DNA from: Anticarsia gemmatalis
Lineage: Eukaryota; Arthropoda; Insecta; Lepidoptera; Erebidae
Direction: 5' to 3'
DNA: 64,000 nucleotides
Assembly: GCF_050436995.1 (NCBI RefSeq)
Contig: NC_134753.1
Span: 5,208,001 to 5,272,000 of the forward strand
This document shows positions 14,596 through 27,757 of the stretch, one piece after another. The notes beneath the pieces were generated by a model that was given only the letters and a program-made list of their open reading frames with translations, had not been told where the DNA came from and made no database searches. The stretch's first letter is position 1; every line of letters begins with the position of its first letter. The position numbers and the translations under genes were made by a program.

Positions 14596-17500
14596 CCTAA
14601 AAAATTGACATTAAAATTTTACATCGCGTCGTCATGAATCAAACATAATATACTTATGAGCCAACTTAAATGATTACATGTGTGATTTCCAAAACTTACT
14701 TACTTTAAATACATTTTTAGAATAAAAAAACTGTGCGAAATTAAAAATAGTGCTCCCAACAGTTAACAATTTAAAATGTATTCATCGTTTTATAAGCCGG
14801 TCACTTTTTAAACGAATTTGATTGTATTAAAGAGTTACCGATAGAAGAACAAGTTTGTACAAACAGTAACAAGATTCAGAACAATTCTTCAATAAATTGA
14901 AATATCATTTTAATTTAAATTATGGTTAGTTTGTAAAAGAACATTAAACTGGACACGAAAATCTTAGACATTCTCTTTGTTAAGAAAATTTACTTAATCA
15001 AAAAGATAAATTCAATTATTTTTTGCTAACAAATCTTAGCAATTCAGCCATTGTGTGAAAACATTTGTGTAATATAATACTAACTTTATTTTACTTTCAA
15101 TTAATTAGAGTTTTTGCGATATTCAAACCGAAAATTGCAGACTAATTCATCAGACTGCCGACGCCGATAAAACAAAGAACACTTGAATCAACACAAAAAA
15201 ACCTTTCAAATTAAACTGAAACCCATTCAACGACTCTGAAATGGGTAAAATTACGACTCGACTAGAACTACCGGATGCCATCTCGCAAAGTATCGTTTGA
15301 TAGTCGTAAAAGCATCCCTTAATGGTCGTCCGATCTCACTCGCCCTTAACCCCGCCCAGGCAGTGTACCACCAGCTTTATGCCCTGTTCCGTCTTAACCC
15401 CAATAATAAAATGCGGGTTGTAAATAGATAATAAGGGTGAATTCGCGGCAGAAACCATTAAGGGCGCCATCACTGTAGTTTAACTGTCGCTATCTGCGCT
15501 CACTAATCGCCATCGTGTACTATTTTAATAACGTTTTTATTGCCGATATGTATCACTCTGTTGCTACAAGTTTTATGTATTTTACAAGCTGTTCGGTCGA
15601 ATAAGACGTGTTTTAGCCGAAATAAAGCGGGGTAAACATAGTTTTATGTTCAAAATTCATGAAGTTATTCCCACTGCTACACGATAGTATATTACATTTA
15701 CAACTCTTTATAAAGCACTGAATATGTATCTCCGTAGGTTAAATCTAATACAATTTGCATAGTCTACGTATTTAGGTAACTTTGTAGAAACCAGACAGTC
15801 TGTTATACTTACTTACTTTTATATTTGAAAAAATAATGTTAATACATACACTTAATCCTTTTAAAACTAAATTTGAAGTCAAATACTTAACCCAGTGTCA
15901 AAATTACTAGATTTTTCTGTTCATCTTATTCACAAACAAAGTATTTTAAAATTCTATATTTAGAAAATAAAAAAGAAAAATAAAACTTGCAACTTACCTC
16001 GTTACTCTGGTTCCAAATATTAAATGGCTAGCTTACAAAAAAATAAAAAAGTTTTGTTTAAAATTTCAAATCTGGAAGCTCGCTAAAAAACAAAAGTAAT
16101 GCAATATGGCGTATTCAATCATATTTTCGTTTAAATATTTTGCAATCAAGCAGCACGGAACATACTCGTAAATCAGAATGGAACCATTCTTTTTAGTTTT
16201 TTCATTAGGTAAAGTTCAATGTGAAAGCTGCATCGATAGATTTGCATGATTCACAACAGTATTACGAGTTATTTATTGATGTCAGACGCGATGAGTTTTA
16301 TTTCTTTATCAACCATTTCTGTGATTAAGTTTTCTTTCTGAAATAATTATTTATAACAATTCTTAATGATTACGGCTACAGTTCATTGTGTGCTCTACAT
16401 GAAGTTCTAAGGATAGAGATCGGTGTTATATCTTTGTTGAAATGATATAAATTGCTAAGGTGATGTATACGTGTCTTCAGGAATTACCAAAATCCATACA
16501 TATTACAATCTTTATAATAACTAACGTAGGTCTGTACAGAAAGCAACGTTTGTTTTCTATATCCACTCCATAATTTTCGTTACATCTCGCCCCACAGTAA
16601 TGTAAACCTCATTACAATAAACATCCAAACTAACACGATTCCTAATTCACTTATTACAACATTTGAGTAACAGTGGGCAACATCATCTAATAATGTGGAA
16701 AAAATAGTGTCTGTGCGATTACAATGCGAGACTCGTGGTAAGTAATCTAGTTAGTGCGGTCGCCCGGCGCCGCTCATTACTGTACCGCGCACGATCACGT
16801 ACGACACGGATGTAAAGTGTGAATAGATATTACAGAATAGTTTTATTATTTTGGGATGTATGTTTTTTATTTGGTTTTTGTATTTTTACATATACTATGT
16901 GATGAAGCAATATATTTTAATGGATAGCTTTGTAAACTGAGCATTATTAAAGAGGATACAATAATATTAAAAAGGTCTCATGGCATAACCAAAAGATTCT
17001 AGAATTGAATTCGAAATTAAGATCCTGTGAATAAAAAAAATCGACGGGTTTTGTTTACTTTGCTACGCGTATAATAAAAAGTATTGTCAAGTAAATCAAA
17101 GAAAAACCTGTTATTGTTAACAAATGAGACTAAACTTTCATTAGGTATGAAGTAATATAGTTTACTATTTTAGTATTGGCAAACTGAAATCTTCGACAGT
17201 TCAATCATTTCTAGTGAACATAGTCAGTGTGGATGTCTTCTTGCTGCGTCAGCAGTTTCCACGAATGCGAGATAATTCCGATCGCCTCTGAAACGGTTCA
17301 CCCGTGTAAACTTGTTACCCAACATGATACTGATTCGTTCATTTCATTTTTCCAATTGCGGTATATTATATTTGCGTATATTTACTATATTTTTCTTTAA
17401 AAAGTATTTGTAACTTTTTATTGATAGGTTGGTTAGTAAACGACCAAATCCCTATTAAATTTACTTGACCAATAGTAACTTTCATAGGGATTTCCGATAT

Positions 17501-20500
17501 AGATATGTTTTATGACGGTTTAGTAGTGTTTGATCTGAGTGGTTTTACGCAAAGCTAAGCAATTAAACTAAGTTTGTGTGTCTATGGCTGGTTTCTTATA
17601 AACACTTATTGAAATTAATTCGATATCGCGCCGACTTTATGCATAAAATTAGTAAGAACAGTGCATAATTAACTAAATGTAACCTACATTTTTAACTTTT
17701 ACTAGCGTATCTTAGTAAGCAAGCGGACATTTATTAATCGATTCATTGATGACACACGATACACGGACACGATAAATAGTAAAGTAGCCAGTAGGATAAT
17801 GTATTATACTAATATATGACCAGTGACAAGTGAAATGATAAATTAGCACGACTGTCAAAGCGCATATCCATTATAATGGCATTTCCCGATGCTGTCGGAA
17901 ACAAATAAATCTGCACAATAACATCAGACGTCAGTGGAATAAATGTAACGTCAATCCACTACCATTTGTTGTCGTTAAATCTTTCGACGTGACACACTCA
18001 CGTAACGTTCACCTAAGTTATAAAAAGGAAAGACGTATGTATGCAAGGAAAGCATCATCTAAAGGTAGGCACTGAAATAGTATTTTACAAGATGTAATGG
18101 TTAGGTTTACTATTTTGATAAATTTTGATTAAAGTGTAAGGTTTATGTAGAACATTTTATTTACTAATAATGTGAGTAATTATAATTTTGATAACAGTAA
18201 ACATGAATGAGTTATCAACTTTTAAACGCATAAAACACTTAATTGTAAAAAATCACTGTTTGTATAAACAATTTGTTTGTTAGCTGTACTAACAAGCCGT
18301 ATTCTCGAGATCGTAAGCTCGTACATCAAAAGTGTAAGAAGGGGAAAGACAAAAACTTAATGACAAGTGGACAATGAAGGAGATTCGGAACGCTTGTCGC
18401 CGCGAGATTGTCAGGAAGCGTTCATTCGAGGGTTCTGCTAACTTTATATAATCCTTAATAGAAATATACCACTGTTTTCCTTTTTTTTTCAACAAAGAGA
18501 AAAATAAAAGGGATTGTTTCCATAACAATTGTTTTTGTCTCTTAATAGTTTTTGATGAATGCCTTTGTTCTGTTATTTAGAGAATGGTTCGTTTTTCATA
18601 GGATTTTAATTACTGTCTAGGTTTACGTTTGTTTTGTTTTCGACGGCTGTTACAAAGTTTTGTTGATATTTTGAACTCTTTTTTGTGTTCCGACGAGAGT
18701 CATTAGTACGAAAACAATCGTTTATATTATTCTACACCATTTATAATTGCGTCTTACTTAAAACGTACTTTGAGAACTAAGAGAGTTTTAGCCACACAAG
18801 AAACGGTTGCAGTTTTAAACCTAGCTCTAGCGTATAAATGGCGGATGTCTAATAAAGAAGAGAACAAATAAGCTTATAGCCACTTAGCTCAAATATAAAC
18901 ATAAAATCTCAACAGAACTCTTAAAATCGGTAACCGCGTACTCCATCGGGCATCCGAGAAGCGGATTATTTTAGACAATCTATTTGTACAACAACGGAGA
19001 GACCGCCCTCAAGAAAATCAAATCAGACAATCAAGTGGAAAAATCTATGTCCGTTGCGCAAACAATCACGTTTAGTTACTGAGTGCCGAGTGACGTAGGG
19101 CCCTCACCTTGCCCATTTATTTGATCTCCTCTCCGCTACACTCCAGCCCACTCCTTTGGGAAAACTCTATTTGTTTTAAAGCTTTATTACTAAGTAATGT
19201 GTGCATAGGTCAACCCTCTAAAAATGATGGTAGATGTTGACCAATATATCTAATGTGTACGTTTACGTTTCTCGTTTCGGGTGCGGTGGCTGTATTTGCA
19301 TATGGCGGTTAAATTAAAACGTGAAGTGATGAGTTTGGAAAGTGTTTTTAATATCGAATGACTTTTCGATTTTGTTTGGATCCCTTTTTTAATTTAAGTT
19401 TATCACACGGAATTACCGGAAGAATTTTCTGTGACATAATCACTTTATTGATGATGATACCCTGGTAGACTCTTATACACTTATCACTAAGTTTGTTTTT
19501 TTTCATTGTTAGGAATGTCAACATCTTTGTATCAAACCTTACATTCGTAAACTTGCTTTTAACACTTTCTTACAATGTACACATTTTACGACTGTAACTT
19601 TATGACATGTGTTCCACTATTCTCCAGAGTGAACTATATATATCGACAGCTACACTAAAAAGGTGTTCGGAAATGGCATCCCATAAAACGTCACTTCCAA
19701 AAGTCGTAAAAATATTGATATTAGATCATAACACATTCATATTATAATCTCATCAATAAATAAACCATACCAATATTTCATTAATGTTGCCAATAAATTA
19801 AATGCGGTCGTAGAGCAAAAATCCCATTGTGTCCAGTAATTTATTCACCGGGACAAATACAAAAAACTTGTTCGTCCGACGAGGGTGGTAACCCCGGTAA
19901 AAAGGTGTCAATTTTTGAAAGATTGTACCGCATCATGAATATTATATCAGTGAATCGAGTTAAGGGTATTTTGCGATAATGTTCGTCGCCGTTGAAGGCT
20001 GTCAGCCTATGTCATTGCATACGGATTTGCCCTTTGTTAAAAGTAACACGTAGTGTGTCGAAGGGATGATATCGCGTGGAAAATTTGCCTTCTGAAAGCC
20101 GAGCTATGTTTACATAATCGTGTGAGGGATGAGTCCTCGTTTGTATGATATTGTTGTTAGATAACGTAGGATAACTATATTATACCTTTGGTTCAATACG
20201 TAATATAGAAAATAGATCGTCACATTTTGTATAACGATGCATCCGGATCTTTTTATCGCCAACTTTGCATTTGTAGAATCATTGCCTTAGGAGCAGGTAC
20301 GTAATTATTGCAATAAACTATCCTATTTTGCCGATGACACTTATGTACCAAAAACAACATGATGAATGAACTCTGTTATTTCCTGCTCATATCAAGTACG
20401 AAGTGAGTAGTGGAGTACTCAAACGATGAGTAATTTTCTATTTCATGATTCATCACTATCAGTAAACTTTGAATTGGTTACTGGTTCAATAATAAAACAT

Positions 20501-20603
20501 TTCTGTTGAAATATGATTTCATTCACCTTGTTTATGTTAAATAATAAAATTGAAATATTATAGTCATACTTTACAAAATATCTTTACGATGAAAAACACA
20601 TAC
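14596..20603. other. Noncoding stretch, no gene seen
   Basis: Slightly GC-richer islands occur at about 15300-15500 and 16740-16810. They carry no open frame of note and could be conserved regulatory DNA, but the sequence alone cannot show that. Confidence 0.4.
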
Positions 20604-20647
20604 ACTGCAAATGACGTATATACGTACGATTATACGTCATTTGCAGT
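20604..20647. repeat. Perfect 17-bp inverted repeat (hairpin)
   Basis: ACTGCAAATGACGTATA at 20604-20620 is the exact reverse complement of TATACGTCATTTGCAGT at 20631-20647, with a 10-nt loop (TACGTACGAT). It could be a very small foldback or MITE remnant or a hairpin RNA. No evidence of transcription is visible. Confidence 0.9.
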
Positions 20648-23600
20648 TTATAAAAAGTAACAACAAATGCAATAAATAATATATTTTACGCGTTAACGGT
20701 TCGATAGCAGATACAGCAAAAGGAAATCGTAAAATAAGTTTTTCTGCGTCGCCGGCGCCCTGTCGCGAGCGACGGATCTGATTTCTAATATATTTCTTTA
20801 GCGTTTTCTTTTTGTCTACCTGAATGTAAGATCTAGAATTCCATTACGACTGGTTTCTAGTCTTCAAGGTGCATATTTTTATGTCTATGTATTTAAAATA
20901 TTGATTACGTCTCACTTGCTTTCTAATTTAAACAGCCCCGTTATTTTAACCGTCACAACCATTTAGCCAAACTCAAAATATTTTTGTCACACTTGAAAAT
21001 GTATTACTGGTGTAATTCCAGAATAAGTTACTCTTATATAAAAAATCACGCAAATTTTCGTTAAGCCTGTTACAAGGTACTTTAAGTTAAATGTTTTTAA
21101 ATTAAAGATTAGGTTCTTTTAACAATAATTATATTGTCCAAAATTAATAATACAAACATTTTTAATGAATATCGCTACAGAATTATCGTTGAACAAATCC
21201 AATTAGTTGTCCTGAAATAAAATAAACAAGGACCAAGCAATCATTAGTATACTCAGTAATTTTCGTTGGGCAAACAATCATTAATGCTATTTGAATATTT
21301 CATGTTCGTTTCTGAACGAATCTTTTGTCTATGGAATTATATTTTTAATCATCTTCTGAAATTTGAATTTGCTAATGACGTTCAAGAATTAAGTTTTCAG
21401 TTACAGATATAAAATGTAATTGTATTCATTAATATACTTTATTAACTTATGTTAGCAAAGTTTTAATTTAAATACTTTGAAATATTGGAGTACCAAAAAT
21501 TTTCCTCAGAATGGATAAAAATATATTCGGACGGGAAGCCAATATCTTGCTGAGCTAACCTACGCAGGGTATGACGTATTAACAATTTCGAAATAAATCT
21601 CTATACCGTTGGGGACTGGAATATAATGACCAAAGTTGAACTGCGATGGAGAGCTCACAATACAACGAAATAATAAATAATGGAAAAAATCCAGTGCAAC
21701 GTCGACACTCCTCAAATTCACTTTTCCAAATTTTTTTATTAGCCATCACTCGCAACAAAGTCAATTTCAACTTGTTACCCGAGTGTTTTCGTGAACGTTT
21801 TCGAACGTGTAACGTCGGTGTCAAACACAATGTTGGCGGCAACAATGACGGCTGAATGAAACGTCAAGTCGGTGCAATGTACTTGGATATAATTTTGAGT
21901 ATTTGTTGATGTCAAACTCGGGGGTTGAGTTTGATTGTTTACTCAATATTGACGTGTTTATGCGGACATTTTTGTAGAAATATGATTATTATGTTGTTGA
22001 GTGAGTTCAGTTAGTACATATTATGTCTATTAAAATCCTAGTAAATTCTAAAAGTACATGAGGCATGAACTGGGAAACGTAAAATCTTATCTTACTCCGC
22101 TCTATTCGCTTTTGCCGAGATAGAACAATATGTAAAAAAAGAATTCATAGCAAAGTTCATCGATCTCATTCATTTAATTCTCAGAAGTTTATTTAAAAGG
22201 TGCAAGACACCTGCGTAATTATTTTTTCAGTCTCACAAAACGTCTTAACATTAAATTATTTTATCGATTTACCCAAGAGAGAACAGCGCTCCTTTACCTC
22301 AAGTATATGAATAAAATAACTCGTCTATTTTATTATTCAATTCCAAATATCGACACGTTGACAAACCCCAAATGAATTCCCTTTCATGTCGTTTAAGCAA
22401 CAGGAGAGAAATGGGAAATCATATTACCTACTGCGTCGGTCCCACTTGAAATTCATTAAAACCTGTTCTTAGTCAAATGTAATAATTTATTTAAGCAACA
22501 AAAATCCCCAAAAGTAATATCCATTGAAGCGTATTTAACGGTGAAGCGGAGATGTGAATTAGTGATGGGAATGCGAGATTAATTTTAGACGATAATTTTT
22601 ATTACGAATGATTTTGATTTGAAGAGAGTTGCTTATATTGTATTTTAAATACTTATCGTAACAAGTAAATTCCTTTAATAAATCAATAGTAGTCCTTATT
22701 TATGAATACCTTTTATTGCTAAAATCTCCGCTGGTTAGTTTAGTTAGGTACATAATGACTGCTGAAATTTATCTTGTCGTCTTAAAATGGACTAATATAA
22801 AAATTTACTCCAATAATCTTGTATAAAAAGCCTATATTTATCCTAATAAATTATCTTCATATCGATAAAACATTTCAAAATTAATTAAAACGAATAGCAT
22901 TTCCCCATCCCTATTAAGCCCAGGCTCACAGGAACGTATTAGCGTATAAATAATTCAGCATATCTTTCTCCGCATTATGTCATTTACGGTGTTACCTTTT
23001 AGACGAGTATTTACACAAAAGAAGAGAGAATCAAAAATGATAATTATATGCAAATCTCGGGTTCGTTTGAGGGTCTGCTATGTCTGGTCTTATTTGATGT
23101 TAAGGAAGCTTTTTTTAAAGTCTCTGAGATAAAATAATGGCCGAAAGATCATCTGTTTTTGCTGTTTAATATTAATGTGTCTAAGTGCGACTTTGTTGTT
23201 TAAATGCAGCTTATTATTGTTGTACTTTTACGGAACAAGAAACCTTCACATTCACTTCAAATGTTTAAGAATCTACTACTACTAAACTGCAAAATAGTTG
23301 ATTAGCCAATAAAAATATACGTGCTATTCATTTGAATATTAATATATTATTGATTGAAAGACTTGTATACAGAAATAACAAACAAAAAAAACTCAATGTA
23401 ATACATTAAAATAAAACTATATAAACAAATCCTGGCTGGTCCTCATTTTATATTCCGCAAAAAAAAACTATTGATACAATAAACAAAACACTACATTCGA
23501 TATTCAAACATTGTTACCAGCCAAGATTGCCATTGAAGCGCATCTTGGGTCCAAAAAACAAACTGAAAATTCGAGTTGACATCAAGTATTCGAAAAACGA

Positions 23601-24257
23601 ACGCTCTTCGTTAGGGCTGTCCCATACCTGCACTGCATATGTTACTATACAGTGAAGTTTTCAAACTAAAATCCCATTCGCATTGTTTATTCGCTACAAG
23701 TTGACGCACGACGAAGAAAATCGAATTTCCTTTGATTCAAGATACAGGTTGGTAAGAAAACAAAGAACTTTGTACAAATAAAACTGAAGGATTACGGGGT
23801 ATAAGCTATTTTTTCGGAATTGGAAACAGTTAAGTAGGTATTGTTCCAAGAACAGTTCTATATTTAATAGGTCTTTCTTAAAATACTGTTTTTGGGTAGA
23901 AATGTACAACAAATCTAAAAAGAAATGTCAATTTCAAAATAAATTTGTCTATACTACTTAACTTGAACGTATACTTAAAAAAATCTATGATTATTTTCTT
24001 ACAACTTTACCTTTCAAAAGTTCCATAAACATGAAATGGTTTCCATAAATCCACATTATCTTAAGATTGAGACAAAGGAGATAATATAACATGGCCAACC
24101 CTTCTGACTAATGTATTTCATTAAGATAATTGCTTAGGCCACAGGGACTGACCTCTTTAACGATGGGAATCTGTGCTCCTTCAGAATAATTTATATTATT
24201 ATATTTTAAGATTGAGTTTTAATAAAATGGGTGTTCATTAAGTTTTTTTATGATTTG
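20648..24257. other. Noncoding stretch, no gene seen
   Basis: Overlapping small frames on both strands near 21579-21855 have no recognised domain. No repeat was recognised. Confidence 0.45.
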
Positions 24258-24350
24258 TCTGCCTTTTTCGCGCATTCGGTAGAGGATGCGATTGCGGCGC
24301 AGAGTTTTTGGGTTTGAATCATGGGTCGGACCAAAAAGTCTTTTCCGAGT
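24258..24350 (+). mobile_element. Fragment of a tRNA-like SINE head
   Basis: The segment CGCGCATTCGGTAGAGGATG followed by GATTGCGGCGCAGAG and GGGTTTGAATCATGGGTCGG has the layout of a decayed tRNA-derived SINE head, with the TTTGAATC part in place of a B box. It resembles a common lepidopteran SINE but differs from the other SINE families in this window. No body or tail can be followed. Confidence 0.45.
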
Positions 24351-27300
24351 TTATCTGATAAGATTATATGAGTTTTTATCGTAGATATTCCTAAGTTTAA
24401 GTACTTATTTAGGTAAAATTAAGTATGAATTCGTATTAATCCACAATTCTTTGCTTTGTAAATAAATGCTTTGACCTAATATTCTGTTTTAGTTTCTTAT
24501 TTGACTCCAATAACTATTGTAACAATATAAAGTCTAAATGAATTAGAATTCAACCTCTGCCATTTACTTTGTCAGTACTTAGAAATTGTATTATGACTTA
24601 CCTATTGAAATAGACTTTAACTAATTATTAAAATGTATTCAATATATAAATCTTTTTAGGAATTATTGAACCATAAATGAAAAAACCATAATTGAATTAT
24701 TAAACCTTATTTTGTCAATGTCATGAAATAATCAAGGACTACTTTTTGTGCAACTCTATTATGCCCAATGTAATGATCATTTTATTCAATAAACCATTAC
24801 ACTGAATGTCTAAAAATTGGTTCCCACAAAGAGCCTACTAGAATCCAGATAATGAAAGATCCAGGATGTTTAAAAAGATGAGCTATTGTATTTAAAGTAT
24901 TCGTAATTGGTAAACCAAAAACAGTAACTATGTTTCAGTAAACGTATTTTCTTAGTACAACTGCTCTTTGGCCGCTAAAGTTGAACACTATTCTCATAAC
25001 ACTTATCTACTAAAACGTAATTAAGTTCTTATTCGTATAACTTAAATAACACATAAACAACAATACAAAAACAAAGAGTTATGTGCTGTTTATTACATGA
25101 ATCACCGAGTTATTTGTTACATTAATGTTAGAACTTAAATTAAAATACGATCTTAGGTGTTTACATTCAGATGGCTTTTAGAATAAACTGTTTTAATCCT
25201 AATTTATACTGTTTTTGTACCACCATAAATCGATGATTTAATGCTACTGTAAATACTAAATGTGTACATAAAGGATCCCAAGTAGACAAATAGTTTATTG
25301 TTGTCGGCTCCTAAAATATTTATAGGCCTATTTATTCTAATGTATTATACGTTAATGTCGTAATTCTTGTTACTTTGAGGTGATCTTTGAGTATGTGAAT
25401 AGGCACAACTAAGGATTGTTTTCAAAGATTTATTAAACACTGCAAAACTATGAAAAAAAGGCTGACGTTAATCGCAATGGTAAGTTACGGTTTTTGTTTC
25501 AAAATCATTGTCACCATACTGTGGCATACCTTTAAATATAATATCATGCTGACTTTACTGTTTCTATACCAAGATTATTCTTATCCTAAAAATATATAAG
25601 ATAAGTTTAAGAAAAGAAAGTACTTTCTTATTTTTGTACATATATTTTTCGATTAAAAATACATTGAAACTTTGGATTTTCCAAAGTTCGAAACCAATTT
25701 ACAAGCTACGAACAAGATTTAAATGCATTCAAAATATAACTTGAATAGCAATTTAAATAATTTCTAACTTTAAAATATCTTTTCTATGGAATAAAAAAGC
25801 AGTTCACTCGTTTATAGTTCATAAGTAACTTTCTCTATACTATCAAACTTTTGGTCGAATAAAGAATAGAATAATTCGTGTAAGCAGTCAATGAAATCTC
25901 TATATTATGCTAATATTATAGAAAGCTATCGATGCATTATCAAAATCTATGAGAAATAAATTTTTAATGACTCGTCTAGACCAAATATTTACCAAAATCG
26001 ATTTGAGTTTCGCCAATCTCAAGTTTTCCACTTAAGAAACCAACATTGAACTGTTTTATTGGCGGTTTGCTCTCCGTTCACTCAGCATTCATTCATTCAT
26101 TCCTCTTGTTTAGACTCAATCACATCGAACATAATAAAACAGAAAATAAAAACTATAATGAAGCAACTTCATCTTGCAAATATTTTGTTCGTCTCGGTAC
26201 AGAAATAATGACGGAGAACTTTTCAAGCGAAACTTTTCGCCGACTCAAATTTTGCTGTTACAGCTAATTTGTACGTTTTGTATTTTATTATTATTTGCTT
26301 TTTACGACATCGACAATTTTACAACTGTGGAAGGAATAAATCAATTTTAAGTATGTTTTTGTTGAATGTTACAATAATATGTTAAGTTTTCCTGCATGTT
26401 AACAATCATAAAAGTCTAACTTTTAGCGCAAATAACTGTCGCAACGATAAGTTTAAGGCATTTAAACTGTCCTGGTACCTTTAATTGGTATATTTATTAT
26501 GTACTAGCGTTGTAGTTACAAATGTATTTAACACTAATATAAACGTAATATGTTTCGTACATATATACCTCTAGGTAAAAAAATATATTATTCAATGGTT
26601 TCATAATACTTTCGACAAAAATGTCAGTGATGTAATCATGAAATTTTAATCTCAGTAAACATAGTCTAGGTGTTTAACCAATCATCGTTTTTTATCGACT
26701 ACCTTAATCCCAACTTTCTACAAGTTCGAAATAAACAAGTTTTAAAAGAGAATATTGAATTACTCTCTCCTTCGAAAGTTGAGTTTATTAGTCAAAGTTT
26801 TGCAATATTAAATGAAATTCGTATATCTTTGCGTTCTTTTCGAAGTATTCATATTGCACTGTTTAATTTAATGGTGCATTATATTAAATTCCAAAGGAAC
26901 ATGCATGATATATCTTGCTAGCGAGACATTAATCGTATTTAACATTGTTCGTAGGTTTTAGGTATGAAGAATTCAATCGTTATGGTCTTCTCTCAACTGA
27001 ATAGAAAATTGTTTAACGCAATCATTTTTAATCAGAAATAACAAAACTATTTAACATTGTGCCACAGAAAGCCGTGACAGAGAGAAATAAGAAATATGTA
27101 CCTATTCTTATTACATGTTTGTTGAACAACTTTGCTCAAAGAATTGTCAAATCTAAAAGTTTACTGCGTAATTGGAAATAATGTTTATGTACATTATTTT
27201 AAACCTACCTACTCTGACATAGGTGCATATCGGATTGAAAAATCTAGAAATTTATTTTGGAAATTGCAAATAATGTACATAATTATATGCCTATCTATTC

Positions 27301-27740
27301 CGACATACATTAGACCTTAATCTATCAAAGCAAAACACAAAACACTTAATAACCGTCTCCGTATGCAAACTTATAACAACGCAATATTGACTTAAGTTCG
27401 TAGTCTTGTTCCCATCAATCTGCTCAAATGGGCGAGGCATTACAAACTTGGGCCCCTAAGCCCAAGAGGTCACTTCCTCTCATAGTTAATTATAATAATT
27501 GGTAAAAGGGACCACCACGTGCTTTATATTGAATAGCCACTTTGAGAACCCTAACGAACTGTCAAGACAATTTATGTTTGTATAATACATATTTGTTTTT
27601 GAGTGAATCACGTGGCATACTTTTCAGGTGGGTAATTGCTGGCCAATTTAAATAGAGCAGATAAGTAAAACGGAACAGTACTTGAAGAAATACCTAAGGT
27701 TAGTATCGTGGTTTTACCTCAATGTTTTTCCAAAAAAAGT
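24351..27740. other. Noncoding stretch, no gene seen
   Basis: This is AT-rich sequence with a short CATT microsatellite at about 26085-26102. Small frames at 26046, 26670 and 27132 show no domain or splice logic. Confidence 0.45.
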
Positions 27741-27757
27741 AGGTTAGGTTAGGTTAG
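27741..27757 (+). repeat. Short interstitial (TTAGG)n tract
   Basis: The run AGGTTAGGTTAGGTTAG contains three units of TTAGG, the ancestral insect telomere repeat. It is too short to be a telomere. It may be a repaired break or chance. Confidence 0.7.
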
